Origin: Myroides phaeus
GTDB lineage: Bacteria; Bacteroidota; Bacteroidia; Flavobacteriales; Flavobacteriaceae
Length of the DNA stretch: 64,000 nucleotides
Reading direction: 5' to 3'
Assembly (NCBI RefSeq): GCF_009799805.1
Contig: NZ_CP047050.1
Span: 2,308,001-2,372,000 of the forward strand
The notes under the pieces are model-generated. The model worked only from the letters and a program-made list of their open reading frames with translations. It did not search any database and was not told the DNA's origin. A program made the position numbers and the translations under genes. Below are positions 1-8,117 of the stretch, in pieces (positions within the stretch are counted from its first letter, which is position 1; each line of letters starts with the position of its first letter).

Positions 1-1
1 A

Positions 2-112
2 GGTGATTTATTAGTTTTTTTATCTATGCAAGGAGAATGGGTAAAAGTAGAAAACAAAAGAACGAAACAAATAGGCTATGTATTTTTTAAATATGTTGCT
101 GTAATCGATTAA
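2..112 (+). CDS. C-terminal end of a probable SH3-like domain protein (partial)
   Basis: An open frame enters from the left edge and stops at the TAA at 110-112, giving the last 36 residues of a protein. The tail contains GEWVKVE followed by a lysine-rich turn and IGYVF, the spacing typical of the final strands of bacterial SH3 (SH3b) domains, where GxWxKV and GYV are hallmarks. The rest of the gene lies outside the window, so full length, signal peptide and role cannot be judged. A strong terminator follows directly. The call as an SH3-like tail is family resemblance, not proof. Confidence 0.55.
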   Translation, partial: GDLLVFLSMQGEWVKVENKRTKQIGYVFFKYVAVID

Positions 113-120
113 TACAAAAC

Positions 121-153
121 AAAAAATGCCACCTAATCAGGTGGCATTTTTTT
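121..153. terminator. Bidirectional rho-independent terminator
   Basis: An 8-bp perfect stem TGCCACCT/AGGTGGCA (127-134 and 139-146) with the 4-nt loop AATC is flanked by A6 on the left and T7 on the right. It can therefore end both the plus-strand SH3-like gene and the minus-strand lipoprotein gene that converge here. Confidence 0.9.
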
Positions 154-171
154 GGTTATATATAATCTATG

Positions 172-1173
172 TTATTTAATATCAGTAGTATATTCACCTA
201 ACACAATATCTTTTGTAAAAGAAAGGTTGTCATACTGGTCTTTGATAAAGTGTGCCCCTTTAAGTGTTACTTTGTGAACCAATTTTGCTGGTCCTTCAAC
301 AGGATTTGTCTTACGTGTTTCAATAACGATTTGCCCCTTAGTAGCAGTCCACAGTTCTTCTAACTTGTTTACGTTTGCTTCAGATGAACCAGGAATATCT
401 CCTTCATATTTACATACGTTAGGTAGATTAATTCCCGTGCGACTGTAATATCTAAAAGTAGCTACTCTTTCATTGTCTAAGTTAATCGTTTTAACAGTTT
501 CTTCATTAGGTAATTCATCAATTGATAAGCCAACTAAAACAGCCTCTCTATTAGAAAGTGTAACAGTGCGTCCTTCACATTCATTCAATGTTTTTAAGAC
601 TCCATCTGCTCCAGTAAACTTAAACTCTAAAGTACGGTTGGCATAGTTGTTCGTTCCAAATAACATTTTATCATACTTAATATTCGTTTCTCCCTCTTTG
701 AAGTTGATGTTTTGTAAATAAAACGCGTATTGGTAAGTCAACGATACAGAATTGTTTGTTTCAGAAGTATTGTTGTTTAAAGCGATTTCTCTATTGATAA
801 TAACTGTTCCCCCAGGCGATGCAGGAATGCTTTGAATCACTGATGGCGATGCAGGAGGTGGTAGGTTACAAATAGATTTACTATCTACTTTATCTGTGTA
901 TTTTCTATAGTCTAATGAAGTTGATTGACCATCAATATTAACCGCAATAGTTTTAAGTGTTGGGTCTTTCATTAGATTTTCTGCATCCACTACAAGGATA
1001 AGTGCTTCGTCATTCTGAAGTTTGTAAAATATCTTTTCTGCACCTACTGTGCTACATCTTGAAACAGAGGTGTTTTTACTAAAATCGATATCTTTATATA
1101 CAAGATCACCGTCGTCACAAGAAGATAAAACAGTTAGCAAAGATATACTTGCAATGGCTAAAAACTTTTTCAT
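172..1173 (-). CDS. Hypothetical lipoprotein, 333 aa
   Basis: The product begins with a lipoprotein signal peptide: a charged MKK, a hydrophobic core and the lipobox LSSC with Cys19 as the predicted lipidated residue, followed by acidic DDGD. Further on there is a proline-rich stretch near residues 105-120 and alternating beta-prone segments. I do not recognise the family. It is a monocistronic gene on the minus strand, facing the SH3-like gene across a shared terminator, and diverges from the sugar transporter. In Bacteroidetes such proteins are usually anchored in the outer membrane and are often lineage-specific. No function is assigned. Confidence 0.8.
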   Translation of the reverse strand: MKKFLAIASISLLTVLSSCDDGDLVYKDIDFSKNTSVSRCSTVGAEKIFYKLQNDEALILVVDAENLMKDPTLKTIAVNIDGQSTSLDYRKYTDKVDSKSICNLPPPASPSVIQSIPASPGGTVIINREIALNNNTSETNNSVSLTYQYAFYLQNINFKEGETNIKYDKMLFGTNNYANRTLEFKFTGADGVLKTLNECEGRTVTLSNREAVLVGLSIDELPNEETVKTINLDNERVATFRYYSRTGINLPNVCKYEGDIPGSSEANVNKLEELWTATKGQIVIETRKTNPVEGPAKLVHKVTLKGAHFIKDQYDNLSFTKDIVLGEYTTDIK

Positions 1174-1431
1174 ATTAAGTTTAGAATTATTTTCAGTGAC
1201 AAAAATAGTTTTTTTCTTGGGATAAAGTAAAATTACAACGTAGTTAATCGTTTTTTAACGCGATTTTCTGTTTGTCCCCTTTGATTTTTGCGTAGACAAT
1301 CAGTAAAGGCTCTTTTTTTGAACAACAACTTTTGCACAGAGTTTCTTTTTTGAAAGGATAAATTGCTTAGGAGATTATGGATTTATCTATATTTGGAAAA
1401 CTTATTAAAATCGTAATCCAACAACTTATAT

Positions 1432-3186
1432 ATGAGTAATTCATCTGTAAAAACCAATTATCCAGCGTTGTATATATTGGTTACCGTTTTCTTCTTTTGG
1501 GGCTTTTTTGCTGCGGGTAATAGTATTTTTATTCCATTCTGTAAAGCTTTCTTTCATTTAGACCAGTTTCAATCACAGCTTATCGACTTTTCTTTTTATA
1601 CAGCTTATTATTTTGGGGCGCTAATCTTGTTTTTAGTGAGTTCTTACAAGCGAAAAGATTTGATCGGTAATTGGGGGTTTAAACGCTCTATTGTTTATGG
1701 ATTACTGTTTTCTGCAATCGGGGCAGCTGCAATGATATGGGCAGTACAGGTGAGTGTTTACGTAGCGTTGTTGGTTGGCTTGTTTGTCGTGGCCCTTGGG
1801 TTTTCACTACAGCAGATTGCGGCGAATCCATTAGCTATTTCTCTGGGAGATCCTAAAACGGGAACGAGTAGAGTGAGTCTTGGAGGGGGAATTAATTCGT
1901 TGGGAACAACGGTAGGTCCGCTTTTAATGGCGTATGCGCTTTTTGGAAGTACGGAAGCGTTGACAGATGATCAAATTCAGCATTTAAGTTTGGATACGAT
2001 GACATTTTTATATGCCGCTGTTGGTGGACTATTTTTACTTGCGGCAGCGATGTTTTACTTTTCAAAGAAGATTCCAGCCGGAGTTAGTACAGAGGAGATT
2101 GAGCCTGCAAGTAAGTCGATTAAGTTATTGTTAATTATGACTGGCTTACTTATTGCCTTGTTTATTCCTGTTTTTGGAACATATAGCAGTCAGGCGAGTA
2201 AAGATATTGAACAATTAGAATCAGAACGTATAGTATTAGCTCAACGTTTGGAAAATGGTGATTTACCACAAGTTGCTTTACTTGAAGGAGACCCTTTACA
2301 AACAATAGATCAGGCGATTGAAGTACTAAAAGTGCCCTTAGAGAACAAGCGTATTTTGTTGCTATGTGGTGCGTTAGTCGTTATAGCAGGGAGTATAGCT
2401 TTTGCTTATGTAAGTAGTAGAAAAAATAAAGAAGGATGGGGAGCTATGCAGTATCCGCAATTGTTATTGGGTATGTTTGCCATCTTCGCTTATGTAGGTG
2501 TTGAAGTTGGAATCGGGAGTAATTTGGGAGAATTATTAAAACTTGAAGAATTTGGGTCGTTGCAGTCGTCAGAGATTGCGCCTTATATTTCGATGTATTG
2601 GGGGAGTTTGATGATTGGTAGATGGGCAGGTGCTGTAAGCGTATTTAATTTAAGTAAAACAAAACGCGTATTAGCTTTAGTGGTAGTCCCCTTGTTAGCG
2701 TACGTTGTTGTGCTGTTTGCCAATGTGTTAGCAGGAAATGATATTCAACATTTGTATTATTATATCATCTGTGTGGTTATTCAAATATTATTCTCTTTTT
2801 GGAGTAAAAATAAATCTGCCAGAACAATGGTGTTATTTAGTACATTTGGACTCGTAGCAATGGTGATTGGATTGATGACAACAGGTATGACTGCTGTTTA
2901 TGCCTTTTTAGCAGGAGGATTAGCTTGTAGTGTATTGTGGCCAGCTATTTTTAATATTGCAATTATCGGTCTTGGAAAATATACCGCACAAGGGTCTTCT
3001 TTCTTAATTATGATGATTTTAGGAGGAGGTATTATTCCACCTATACAAGGAAAAGTAGCAGATATAATAGGAATACACCAATCATATATTGTTAGTTTAT
3101 TGTGTTTTGTGTATTTGCTTTTATTTGGAATCATTGCTAAAAAGGTCTTAAAAGAACAGGATATTATCATAGATAACGTTGAATGA
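1432..3186 (+). CDS. FHS-family sugar MFS transporter (FucP/GlcP-like), enlarged
   Basis: This integral membrane protein opens with FFFWGFFAAGN, the helix-1 signature of the fucose:H+ symporter (FHS) branch of the major facilitator superfamily, and continues with GGGINSLGTTVGPLL in helix 5. It probably imports a hexose or deoxyhexose with protons across the inner membrane. At 584 residues it is far longer than the roughly 410-440 of FucP or GlcP. The excess lies in two places: residues about 230-325 hold an extra helix, a charged coiled-coil-like loop and another helix, and about 410-480 hold an extra hydrophobic hairpin with the IQHLYYY segment. No sugar catabolic genes adjoin it, so the substrate is unknown. 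No clear terminator follows. Confidence 0.85.
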   Translation: MSNSSVKTNYPALYILVTVFFFWGFFAAGNSIFIPFCKAFFHLDQFQSQLIDFSFYTAYYFGALILFLVSSYKRKDLIGNWGFKRSIVYGLLFSAIGAAAMIWAVQVSVYVALLVGLFVVALGFSLQQIAANPLAISLGDPKTGTSRVSLGGGINSLGTTVGPLLMAYALFGSTEALTDDQIQHLSLDTMTFLYAAVGGLFLLAAAMFYFSKKIPAGVSTEEIEPASKSIKLLLIMTGLLIALFIPVFGTYSSQASKDIEQLESERIVLAQRLENGDLPQVALLEGDPLQTIDQAIEVLKVPLENKRILLLCGALVVIAGSIAFAYVSSRKNKEGWGAMQYPQLLLGMFAIFAYVGVEVGIGSNLGELLKLEEFGSLQSSEIAPYISMYWGSLMIGRWAGAVSVFNLSKTKRVLALVVVPLLAYVVVLFANVLAGNDIQHLYYYIICVVIQILFSFWSKNKSARTMVLFSTFGLVAMVIGLMTTGMTAVYAFLAGGLACSVLWPAIFNIAIIGLGKYTAQGSSFLIMMILGGGIIPPIQGKVADIIGIHQSYIVSLLCFVYLLLFGIIAKKVLKEQDIIIDNVE

Positions 3187-3251
3187 TTTATAAATAATCA
3201 CATTTGATGTAAAACTGTTAATATAATTATGCTCTTTTTTCGAGTTTTTAT

Positions 3252-3259
3252 TATATTTG
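3252..3259 (+). promoter_or_regulatory. -7 promoter box upstream of the cysteine desulfurase gene
   Basis: TATATTTG matches the Bacteroidetes -7 consensus TAnnTTTG in all fixed positions and lies 76 bp before the ATG. No good -33 TTG is seen at the expected distance. Confidence 0.5.
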
Positions 3260-3335
3260 CTTATTGATTAACTAAAGAACACAACAACTGCTTTCTTTGT
3301 AAAGCATAGTATTAATACCAACAAATTATTAGGAA

Positions 3336-4463
3336 ATGAAACAAGTATATCTTGACAGTGCAGCAACAACATCTGTGCGTCCTGAAGTAGTAGAGGAAAT
3401 GATTAAAGTATTAAGAGATGATTATGGAAACCCGTCATCTACTTATTCTATTGGACGACACGCAAAGGCGTTAATTGAAAGTGCACGAAAGATAATCGCA
3501 AAACAGTTTAACGTTAGTTCTTCTGAGATTATTTTTAACTCTTGTGGAACGGAAGGTAACAACTGGATTTTGCGCTCTGCTGTTAGAGATTTAGGAGTTA
3601 AGAGAATTATTAGTACAAAATTAGAACACCACGCTGTGTTAAACACTATAAAGCAATTAAATGCTGAATATGGTGTGGAGATGGTGTTTTTAGATATAAA
3701 AGAAACAAGTGAAATTGATTACGAGCAACTTGAACAATTATTAAAAGAGGGTGATAAGCCAACTTTAGTAAGTTTAATGCACGTAAACAATGAGGTTGGT
3801 ACTGAACTTGACTTGAAACGCGTGGCTACTATGTGTCAAGAGAATGATGCTTTGTTTCACTGTGATACAGTACAATCGGTTGGTAAAACAAGAATTGATT
3901 TAGCTGAAATTCCTGTAGACTTTATTGTGGCAAGTGCTCATAAATTCCACGGACCAAAAGGAATTGGTTTTGCATTTATCCGTAAGAAAAACGTGTTGAG
4001 ACCAGTAATGTTTGGAGGAGAACAAGAAAAAGGACTTCGCGCAGGAACAGAGGGAACACATCAAGTAGTTGGTATGGCAAAAGCGTTAGAAATGGCGTAC
4101 GAGTTGTTGGATGAAGAACGCGCTCATATTACTTCGTTAAAAGAGTATTGTAGCAAGCGATTAGTTGAAGTGTATCCAGATGTACATTTTAATGGTAACA
4201 AAACAGGATTCTACAATATTTTAAACGTGTTATTACCTTTATCAGAAGAGAAAGCAGCAATGATGTTGTTTCAATTAGATATGAAAGGAATCGCTGTATC
4301 AAGAGGTAGTGCTTGTCAGTCAGGTAGTCAAAAACCATCTCACGTATTGTCTCAGTTTTTATGTGCTGAGGATTTAAAGAAACCGAGTTTAAGACTTTCT
4401 TTTAGTCACGAAAATACAAAAGAAGATATTGATATTTTGATAGATGTATTAAAAACTATCTAA
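3336..4463 (+). CDS. Cysteine desulfurase family PLP enzyme (NifS/IscS-like)
   Basis: A class-V aminotransferase-fold enzyme of 375 residues. It starts with the family hallmark YLDSAATT, carries the PLP lysine in SAHKFHGPKG (Lys203) and the persulfide-forming cysteine in SRGSACQSG (Cys327). These indicate removal of sulfur from L-cysteine, giving alanine and an enzyme-bound persulfide used for Fe-S clusters or thiolation. It stands alone, without iscU or suf genes nearby, so it is more likely a stand-alone desulfurase than part of an assembly operon. The start ATG follows AGGAA at a suitable distance, and a terminator lies 12 bp beyond the stop. Confidence 0.9.
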   Translation: MKQVYLDSAATTSVRPEVVEEMIKVLRDDYGNPSSTYSIGRHAKALIESARKIIAKQFNVSSSEIIFNSCGTEGNNWILRSAVRDLGVKRIISTKLEHHAVLNTIKQLNAEYGVEMVFLDIKETSEIDYEQLEQLLKEGDKPTLVSLMHVNNEVGTELDLKRVATMCQENDALFHCDTVQSVGKTRIDLAEIPVDFIVASAHKFHGPKGIGFAFIRKKNVLRPVMFGGEQEKGLRAGTEGTHQVVGMAKALEMAYELLDEERAHITSLKEYCSKRLVEVYPDVHFNGNKTGFYNILNVLLPLSEEKAAMMLFQLDMKGIAVSRGSACQSGSQKPSHVLSQFLCAEDLKKPSLRLSFSHENTKEDIDILIDVLKTI

Positions 4464-4474
4464 CAGATTTATAG

Positions 4475-4506
4475 AAATCTACTGCTAAGGCGGTAGATTT
4501 TTTTTT
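4475..4506 (+). terminator. Rho-independent terminator after the cysteine desulfurase gene
   Basis: An 11-bp stem AAATCTACTGC/GCGGTAGATTT (one G-T pair) with loop TAAG is followed by a run of T. It sits just past the stop codon at 4463. Confidence 0.85.
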
Positions 4507-4566
4507 GCCTTATATTCAAGGCTAAGGCTTTTTGAGAAATAAAAATAATGTTGCTCTAAAATAACA

Positions 4567-4597
4567 TTGCTTTACATCAACAATAAGCTTAAATTTG
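4567..4597 (+). promoter_or_regulatory. Promoter of the AIR synthase-ruvX operon
   Basis: TTG at 4567-4569 (-33) and TAAATTTG at 4590-4597 (-7) are 20 bp apart, a full match to the flavobacterial consensus. The predicted transcript starts near 4602, about 15 bases before the ATG at 4617. Confidence 0.7.
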
Positions 4598-4616
4598 CGC
4601 AAACAACACACTTTTT

Positions 4617-5789
4617 ATGAATACTAACAATAGATACGCACTACGCGGAGTTTCTGCGGAAAAAGAAGATGTTCACAATGCTATTAAGAACATTGACAAA
4701 GGGTTATTTCCTAAAGCTTTTTGTAAGATTATTCCAGACCATTTAACAGGAGATGAAGATTACTGCTTGATTATGCACGCTGATGGAGCAGGTACAAAAT
4801 CGTCTTTAGCTTATATGTATTGGAAAGAAACAGGAGATATTTCTGTTTGGAAAGGAATTGCTCAAGATGCGCTTATTATGAATATCGACGATTTACTGTG
4901 CGTTGGTGCAACGGATAATATCTTGTTGTCAAGTACAATTGGTCGTAATAAAAACTTGGTTCCAGGTGAGGTTATTTCTGCTATCATCAATGGTACTGAG
5001 GATTTGATTAAAGAATTGAAAGCATTTGGTGTAACGATCCACTCAACAGGTGGGGAAACAGCAGATGTGGGAGATTTAGTTCGCACAATTATTGTTGATT
5101 CGACTGTTACTGCTCGTATGAAACGCAGTGATGTGATTGACAATGCGAATATTCAACCTGGTGACGTAATCGTAGGATTAGAGTCATTCGGACAAGCAAC
5201 GTATGAAAAAGAATACAATGGTGGAATGGGAAGTAATGGACTTACTTCAGCAAGACACGATGTGTTTGATCACTCGTTAGCAGCAAAATACCCAGAGAGT
5301 TTTGACTCGTCTGTACCAGAAGAATTAGTGTATTCAGGAAAGGTGAACTTAACTGATGCAGTGGAGGGTTCTCCAATAGACGCTGGTAAGTTGGTATTGT
5401 CTCCAACAAGAACGTATGCGCCAATTATCAAAGCTATTCTGTCTAAATACAAAGCAGATAGCGTACACGGAATGGTACATTGTAGTGGGGGAGCACAAAC
5501 GAAAATATTGCACTTTGTAGATAATTTACATATTGTAAAAGATAATTTATTTGCTGTGCCACCTTTGTTTAAGTTGATTCAGGAACAATCTAATACGGAT
5601 TGGAGAGAAATGTATCAAGTGTTCAACTGTGGTCATAGAATGGAGCTTTATGTTAAACCAGAAGTAGCGGCAGATATCATTGCTATTTCAGAATCGTTTA
5701 ATGTAAAAGCACAAATTGTAGGTCGTGTAGAGGCTTCAGAAGAGAAGAAACTAACGATTACATCAGAATACGGAACATTTAATTACTAA
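4617..5789 (+). CDS. purM: Phosphoribosylformylglycinamidine cyclo-ligase (AIR synthase)
   Basis: This enzyme of 390 residues closes the imidazole ring of AIR in step five of purine synthesis using ATP. Visible family features are the N-terminal RYALRGVSAEKEDV segment, the ATP and substrate region MHADGAGTKSS, the metal-binding DALIMNIDDLLCVGA, and GGETADVGD plus HCSGGAQTK further on. The length and sequence match the longer Bacteroidetes form of PurM rather than the 345-residue E. coli type. It is followed after 17 bp by ruvX, probably on the same transcript. The purC gene lies far away at 38.9 kb, so purine genes are scattered here. Confidence 0.9.
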   Translation: MNTNNRYALRGVSAEKEDVHNAIKNIDKGLFPKAFCKIIPDHLTGDEDYCLIMHADGAGTKSSLAYMYWKETGDISVWKGIAQDALIMNIDDLLCVGATDNILLSSTIGRNKNLVPGEVISAIINGTEDLIKELKAFGVTIHSTGGETADVGDLVRTIIVDSTVTARMKRSDVIDNANIQPGDVIVGLESFGQATYEKEYNGGMGSNGLTSARHDVFDHSLAAKYPESFDSSVPEELVYSGKVNLTDAVEGSPIDAGKLVLSPTRTYAPIIKAILSKYKADSVHGMVHCSGGAQTKILHFVDNLHIVKDNLFAVPPLFKLIQEQSNTDWREMYQVFNCGHRMELYVKPEVAADIIAISESFNVKAQIVGRVEASEEKKLTITSEYGTFNY

Positions 5790-5806
5790 AAAGAATACAT
5801 ATAAAA

Positions 5807-6217
5807 ATGGCAAGATTACTATCTATCGACTTCGGTAAAAAACGCACTGGAATTGCAGTTACTGATGAATTTCAAATAATAGCTTCAGGCTTAACGACGG
5901 TTGATACATCGGAATTGTTGCCATTTTTAAAAGAATATTTTGCAAAGGAGAAGGTGGAAAAGGTGATTATAGGAGAACCTAAGCGCTTAAATAACGAACC
6001 ATCTGAAGTAGTTCCTTTGCTAAATGAGTTTATTGGTAAGTTTGAAAAGAACTTTCCAGCAATGCCAGTAGAGCGTATTGATGAGCGCTTTACTTCTAAG
6101 ATGGCATTTCAAACAATGATAGACAGTGGGTTGAAGAAAAAGCAGCGACAAAATAAAGCGTTGATAGACGAAATTGCTGCTACTATAATCCTTCAAGATT
6201 ATATGAATAAATTCTAA
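5807..6217 (+). CDS. ruvX: RuvX/YqgF family nuclease (putative Holliday junction resolvase / pre-16S rRNA nuclease)
   Basis: A 136-residue RNase H-fold protein. It starts with the family signature LLSIDFGKKRTGIAV (Asp8), then VIIGEPKRL (Glu57), DERFTS at 92-97 and a C-terminal DEIAATIILQDY with Asp121, the expected acidic metal ligands. Members process the 5' end of 16S rRNA in E. coli and have been proposed as junction resolvases; which role applies here is not shown by sequence. It follows purM by 17 bp. The ATG is preceded by an AT-rich leader without a Shine-Dalgarno, common in this phylum. Confidence 0.9.
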   Translation: MARLLSIDFGKKRTGIAVTDEFQIIASGLTTVDTSELLPFLKEYFAKEKVEKVIIGEPKRLNNEPSEVVPLLNEFIGKFEKNFPAMPVERIDERFTSKMAFQTMIDSGLKKKQRQNKALIDEIAATIILQDYMNKF

Positions 6218-6273
6218 ATTGTCTTTTTAAAATATTTTTTGAGAGATTCCTACAATTTCTCTATAATATAGAT

Positions 6274-6281
6274 TAATTTTG
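6274..6281 (+). promoter_or_regulatory. -7 promoter box of the malate:quinone oxidoreductase gene; sets the start codon
   Basis: TAATTTTG matches TAnnTTTG. Its last bases form an in-frame TTG (6279), the longest possible start, but a codon inside the -7 box cannot be translated from this promoter. The gene therefore begins at the ATG at 6303. Confidence 0.65.
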
Positions 6282-6302
6282 CAAAAAAATAAATCCGATA
6301 TA

Positions 6303-7802
6303 ATGTCAAGTATACAAAAATCAGAGGCTGATGTTGTTTTGGTAGGTGCAGGAATTATGAGTGCTACACTCGGTGTCCTATTGAAAGAGCTGAAACCAAA
6401 CTTAACCATTGAGGTTATTGAGCGTCTCGACAGTGCAGCTGCCGAAAGTTCTGATGCAATGAATAATGCCGGAACTGGACACTCTGCGTTTTGTGAATTA
6501 AATTATACGCCTGAAAAAGCAGACGGTACAATTGATGCTACTAAGGCAATCAATATTGTTGAACAATTTGAAGTGTCTCGACAATTTTGGTCTTATTTGG
6601 TAAAGAAAAACATTCTTAAAAAGCCAAATAGTTTTATTAATACTGTGCCTCATATGAGCTTTGTATGGGGAGAAAATAACGTTAACTTCTTGAGAAAACG
6701 TTATGCAGAGCTTCAAAAATACCCGTTATTCCACGGAATGGAGTTTTCTGAAGATCCAAAACAAATTAAAGAGTGGGCGCCATTATTAATGGACAACCGT
6801 AAAACGGATGATGTTTATGCTGCTACGCATATGCCATTAGGAACGGATGTTAACTTTGGAGACTTAACTCGTCAGTTATTTGATCACTTAAAAAGCGAGA
6901 ATGGTGTAAATATGAGTTTTAATACTCAAGTTACAGATATTAAACGCAAAGGTGATGTTTGGACAGTCTCTTCTACAGATCGCAAAACAGGAGCTAAGAA
7001 AGTAGTTAACTCTAAGTTTGTATTTGTAGGTGCTGGTGGTGGAGCTATTTTGTTATTACAAAAGGCTGATATTCCAGAGAGTAAAGGTTATGGTGGTTTC
7101 CCTGTAGGAGGTGAGTGGCTTGTATGTCGTAATCCTGAAGTAGTGAAAAAACATATGGCTAAAGTGTATGGTAAAGCATCTGTTGGAGCACCTCCAATGT
7201 CTGTACCTCACTTAGATACTCGTTTTATCGATGGAAAACATTCATTGTTATTCGGTCCTTATGCTGGTTTCTCTACTAAGTTCTTAAAACAAGGTTCAAA
7301 TGCTGATTTATTCAAATCATTAGAAATGAATAATATTGGACCAATGCTTGGTGTAGGAATGCGTAATATGGATTTGACTAAATACTTGATCGGACAAGTA
7401 TTACAGTCTGAGAAATCTCGTTACGAAGCGTTAAGAGCGTACTATCCAGATGCTAAAGATGAAGATTGGTCATTAGAGAAAGCTGGACAACGTGTTCAGG
7501 TTATCAAAAAAGACAAAGACGGTAAAGGTATTTTACAGTTTGGTACAGAGGTAGTAAACTCTGCTGATGGGTCAATTGCTGCGTTATTAGGAGCTTCTCC
7601 TGGTGCATCTACAGCTACACCTATTATGTTGAAATTACTTTCTCAATGTTTCAAACAAGAGTTTCAATCAACTGAATGGCAAGCGAAATTCAAAGAAATG
7701 ATTCCTTCTTTTGGATTAAAATTGAATGAGCATCCAGAATTGGTAGCTGAAATTAGAGAGAATTGTTCTTCTGTATTGAAGGTATTCCCTCATAATAAAT
7801 AA
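6303..7802 (+). CDS. mqo: Malate:quinone oxidoreductase
   Basis: A membrane-associated FAD enzyme that oxidises malate to oxaloacetate and passes electrons to menaquinone, the TCA step alternative to NAD malate dehydrogenase. The 499-residue product has the N-terminal FAD-binding VVLVGAGIMSATLGVLL, the segment SSDAMNNAGTGHSAFCELNYT typical of MQO, and the C-terminal LLGASPGASTATPIMLKLL. An in-frame TTG lies 24 bp upstream but falls in the promoter -7 box, so the ATG at 6303 (MSSIQKSEAD) is chosen. A terminator follows at once, and the gene is probably monocistronic. Confidence 0.93.
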   Translation: MSSIQKSEADVVLVGAGIMSATLGVLLKELKPNLTIEVIERLDSAAAESSDAMNNAGTGHSAFCELNYTPEKADGTIDATKAINIVEQFEVSRQFWSYLVKKNILKKPNSFINTVPHMSFVWGENNVNFLRKRYAELQKYPLFHGMEFSEDPKQIKEWAPLLMDNRKTDDVYAATHMPLGTDVNFGDLTRQLFDHLKSENGVNMSFNTQVTDIKRKGDVWTVSSTDRKTGAKKVVNSKFVFVGAGGGAILLLQKADIPESKGYGGFPVGGEWLVCRNPEVVKKHMAKVYGKASVGAPPMSVPHLDTRFIDGKHSLLFGPYAGFSTKFLKQGSNADLFKSLEMNNIGPMLGVGMRNMDLTKYLIGQVLQSEKSRYEALRAYYPDAKDEDWSLEKAGQRVQVIKKDKDGKGILQFGTEVVNSADGSIAALLGASPGASTATPIMLKLLSQCFKQEFQSTEWQAKFKEMIPSFGLKLNEHPELVAEIRENCSSVLKVFPHNK

Positions 7803-7824
7803 GAATATTCTTACTTTATATAAC

Positions 7825-7855
7825 AAGCACTCCTTGAAAAAGGGGTGCTTTTTTT
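7825..7855 (+). terminator. Rho-independent terminator after mqo
   Basis: Stem AAGCACTCC/GGGGTGCTT (9 bp, one T-G pair) with loop TTGAAAAA, then T5 and more. It is 22 bp past the mqo stop. Confidence 0.85.
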
Positions 7856-8117
7856 GTTTGTAGTTTTTAAAATAGTAAGAGTTTTAATTAGAGGTTATAT
7901 GTTAAATATAATTGCACCGTATAGGCTGTAATCACTACCTTTTGATAGTAATTCTTACTATCCTAAAAATACTAATATGTTTAAATGATATGAGTGATTT
8001 ATATTGTTTTTTGAAAAAATAGTGATATATCATATTTTTATTTATGTAAATAATAGTAAATTCGCACTTTGTCACTTTAGCTTTTGTCTTTGGTATTTAA
8101 TTAAGGCTTTTCACAGT
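7856..8117. other. AT-rich leader region before the first TPR kinase
   Basis: Together with the preceding terminator this makes a 315-bp gene-free gap. It is very AT-rich and carries a degenerate -7-like TAAATTCG at 8057-8064, about 54 bp before the chosen start at 8118. An in-frame start at 8004 would cover this stretch with a non-signal-like peptide and is not accepted. Nothing else is recognised. Confidence 0.4.

Noticed and set aside
8004..8117. N-terminal extension of the first TPR kinase by 38 codons
   Set aside because: The extension is Phe/Tyr/His-rich with internal charged residues and would bury the lipoprotein-like signal peptide that starts at 8118.
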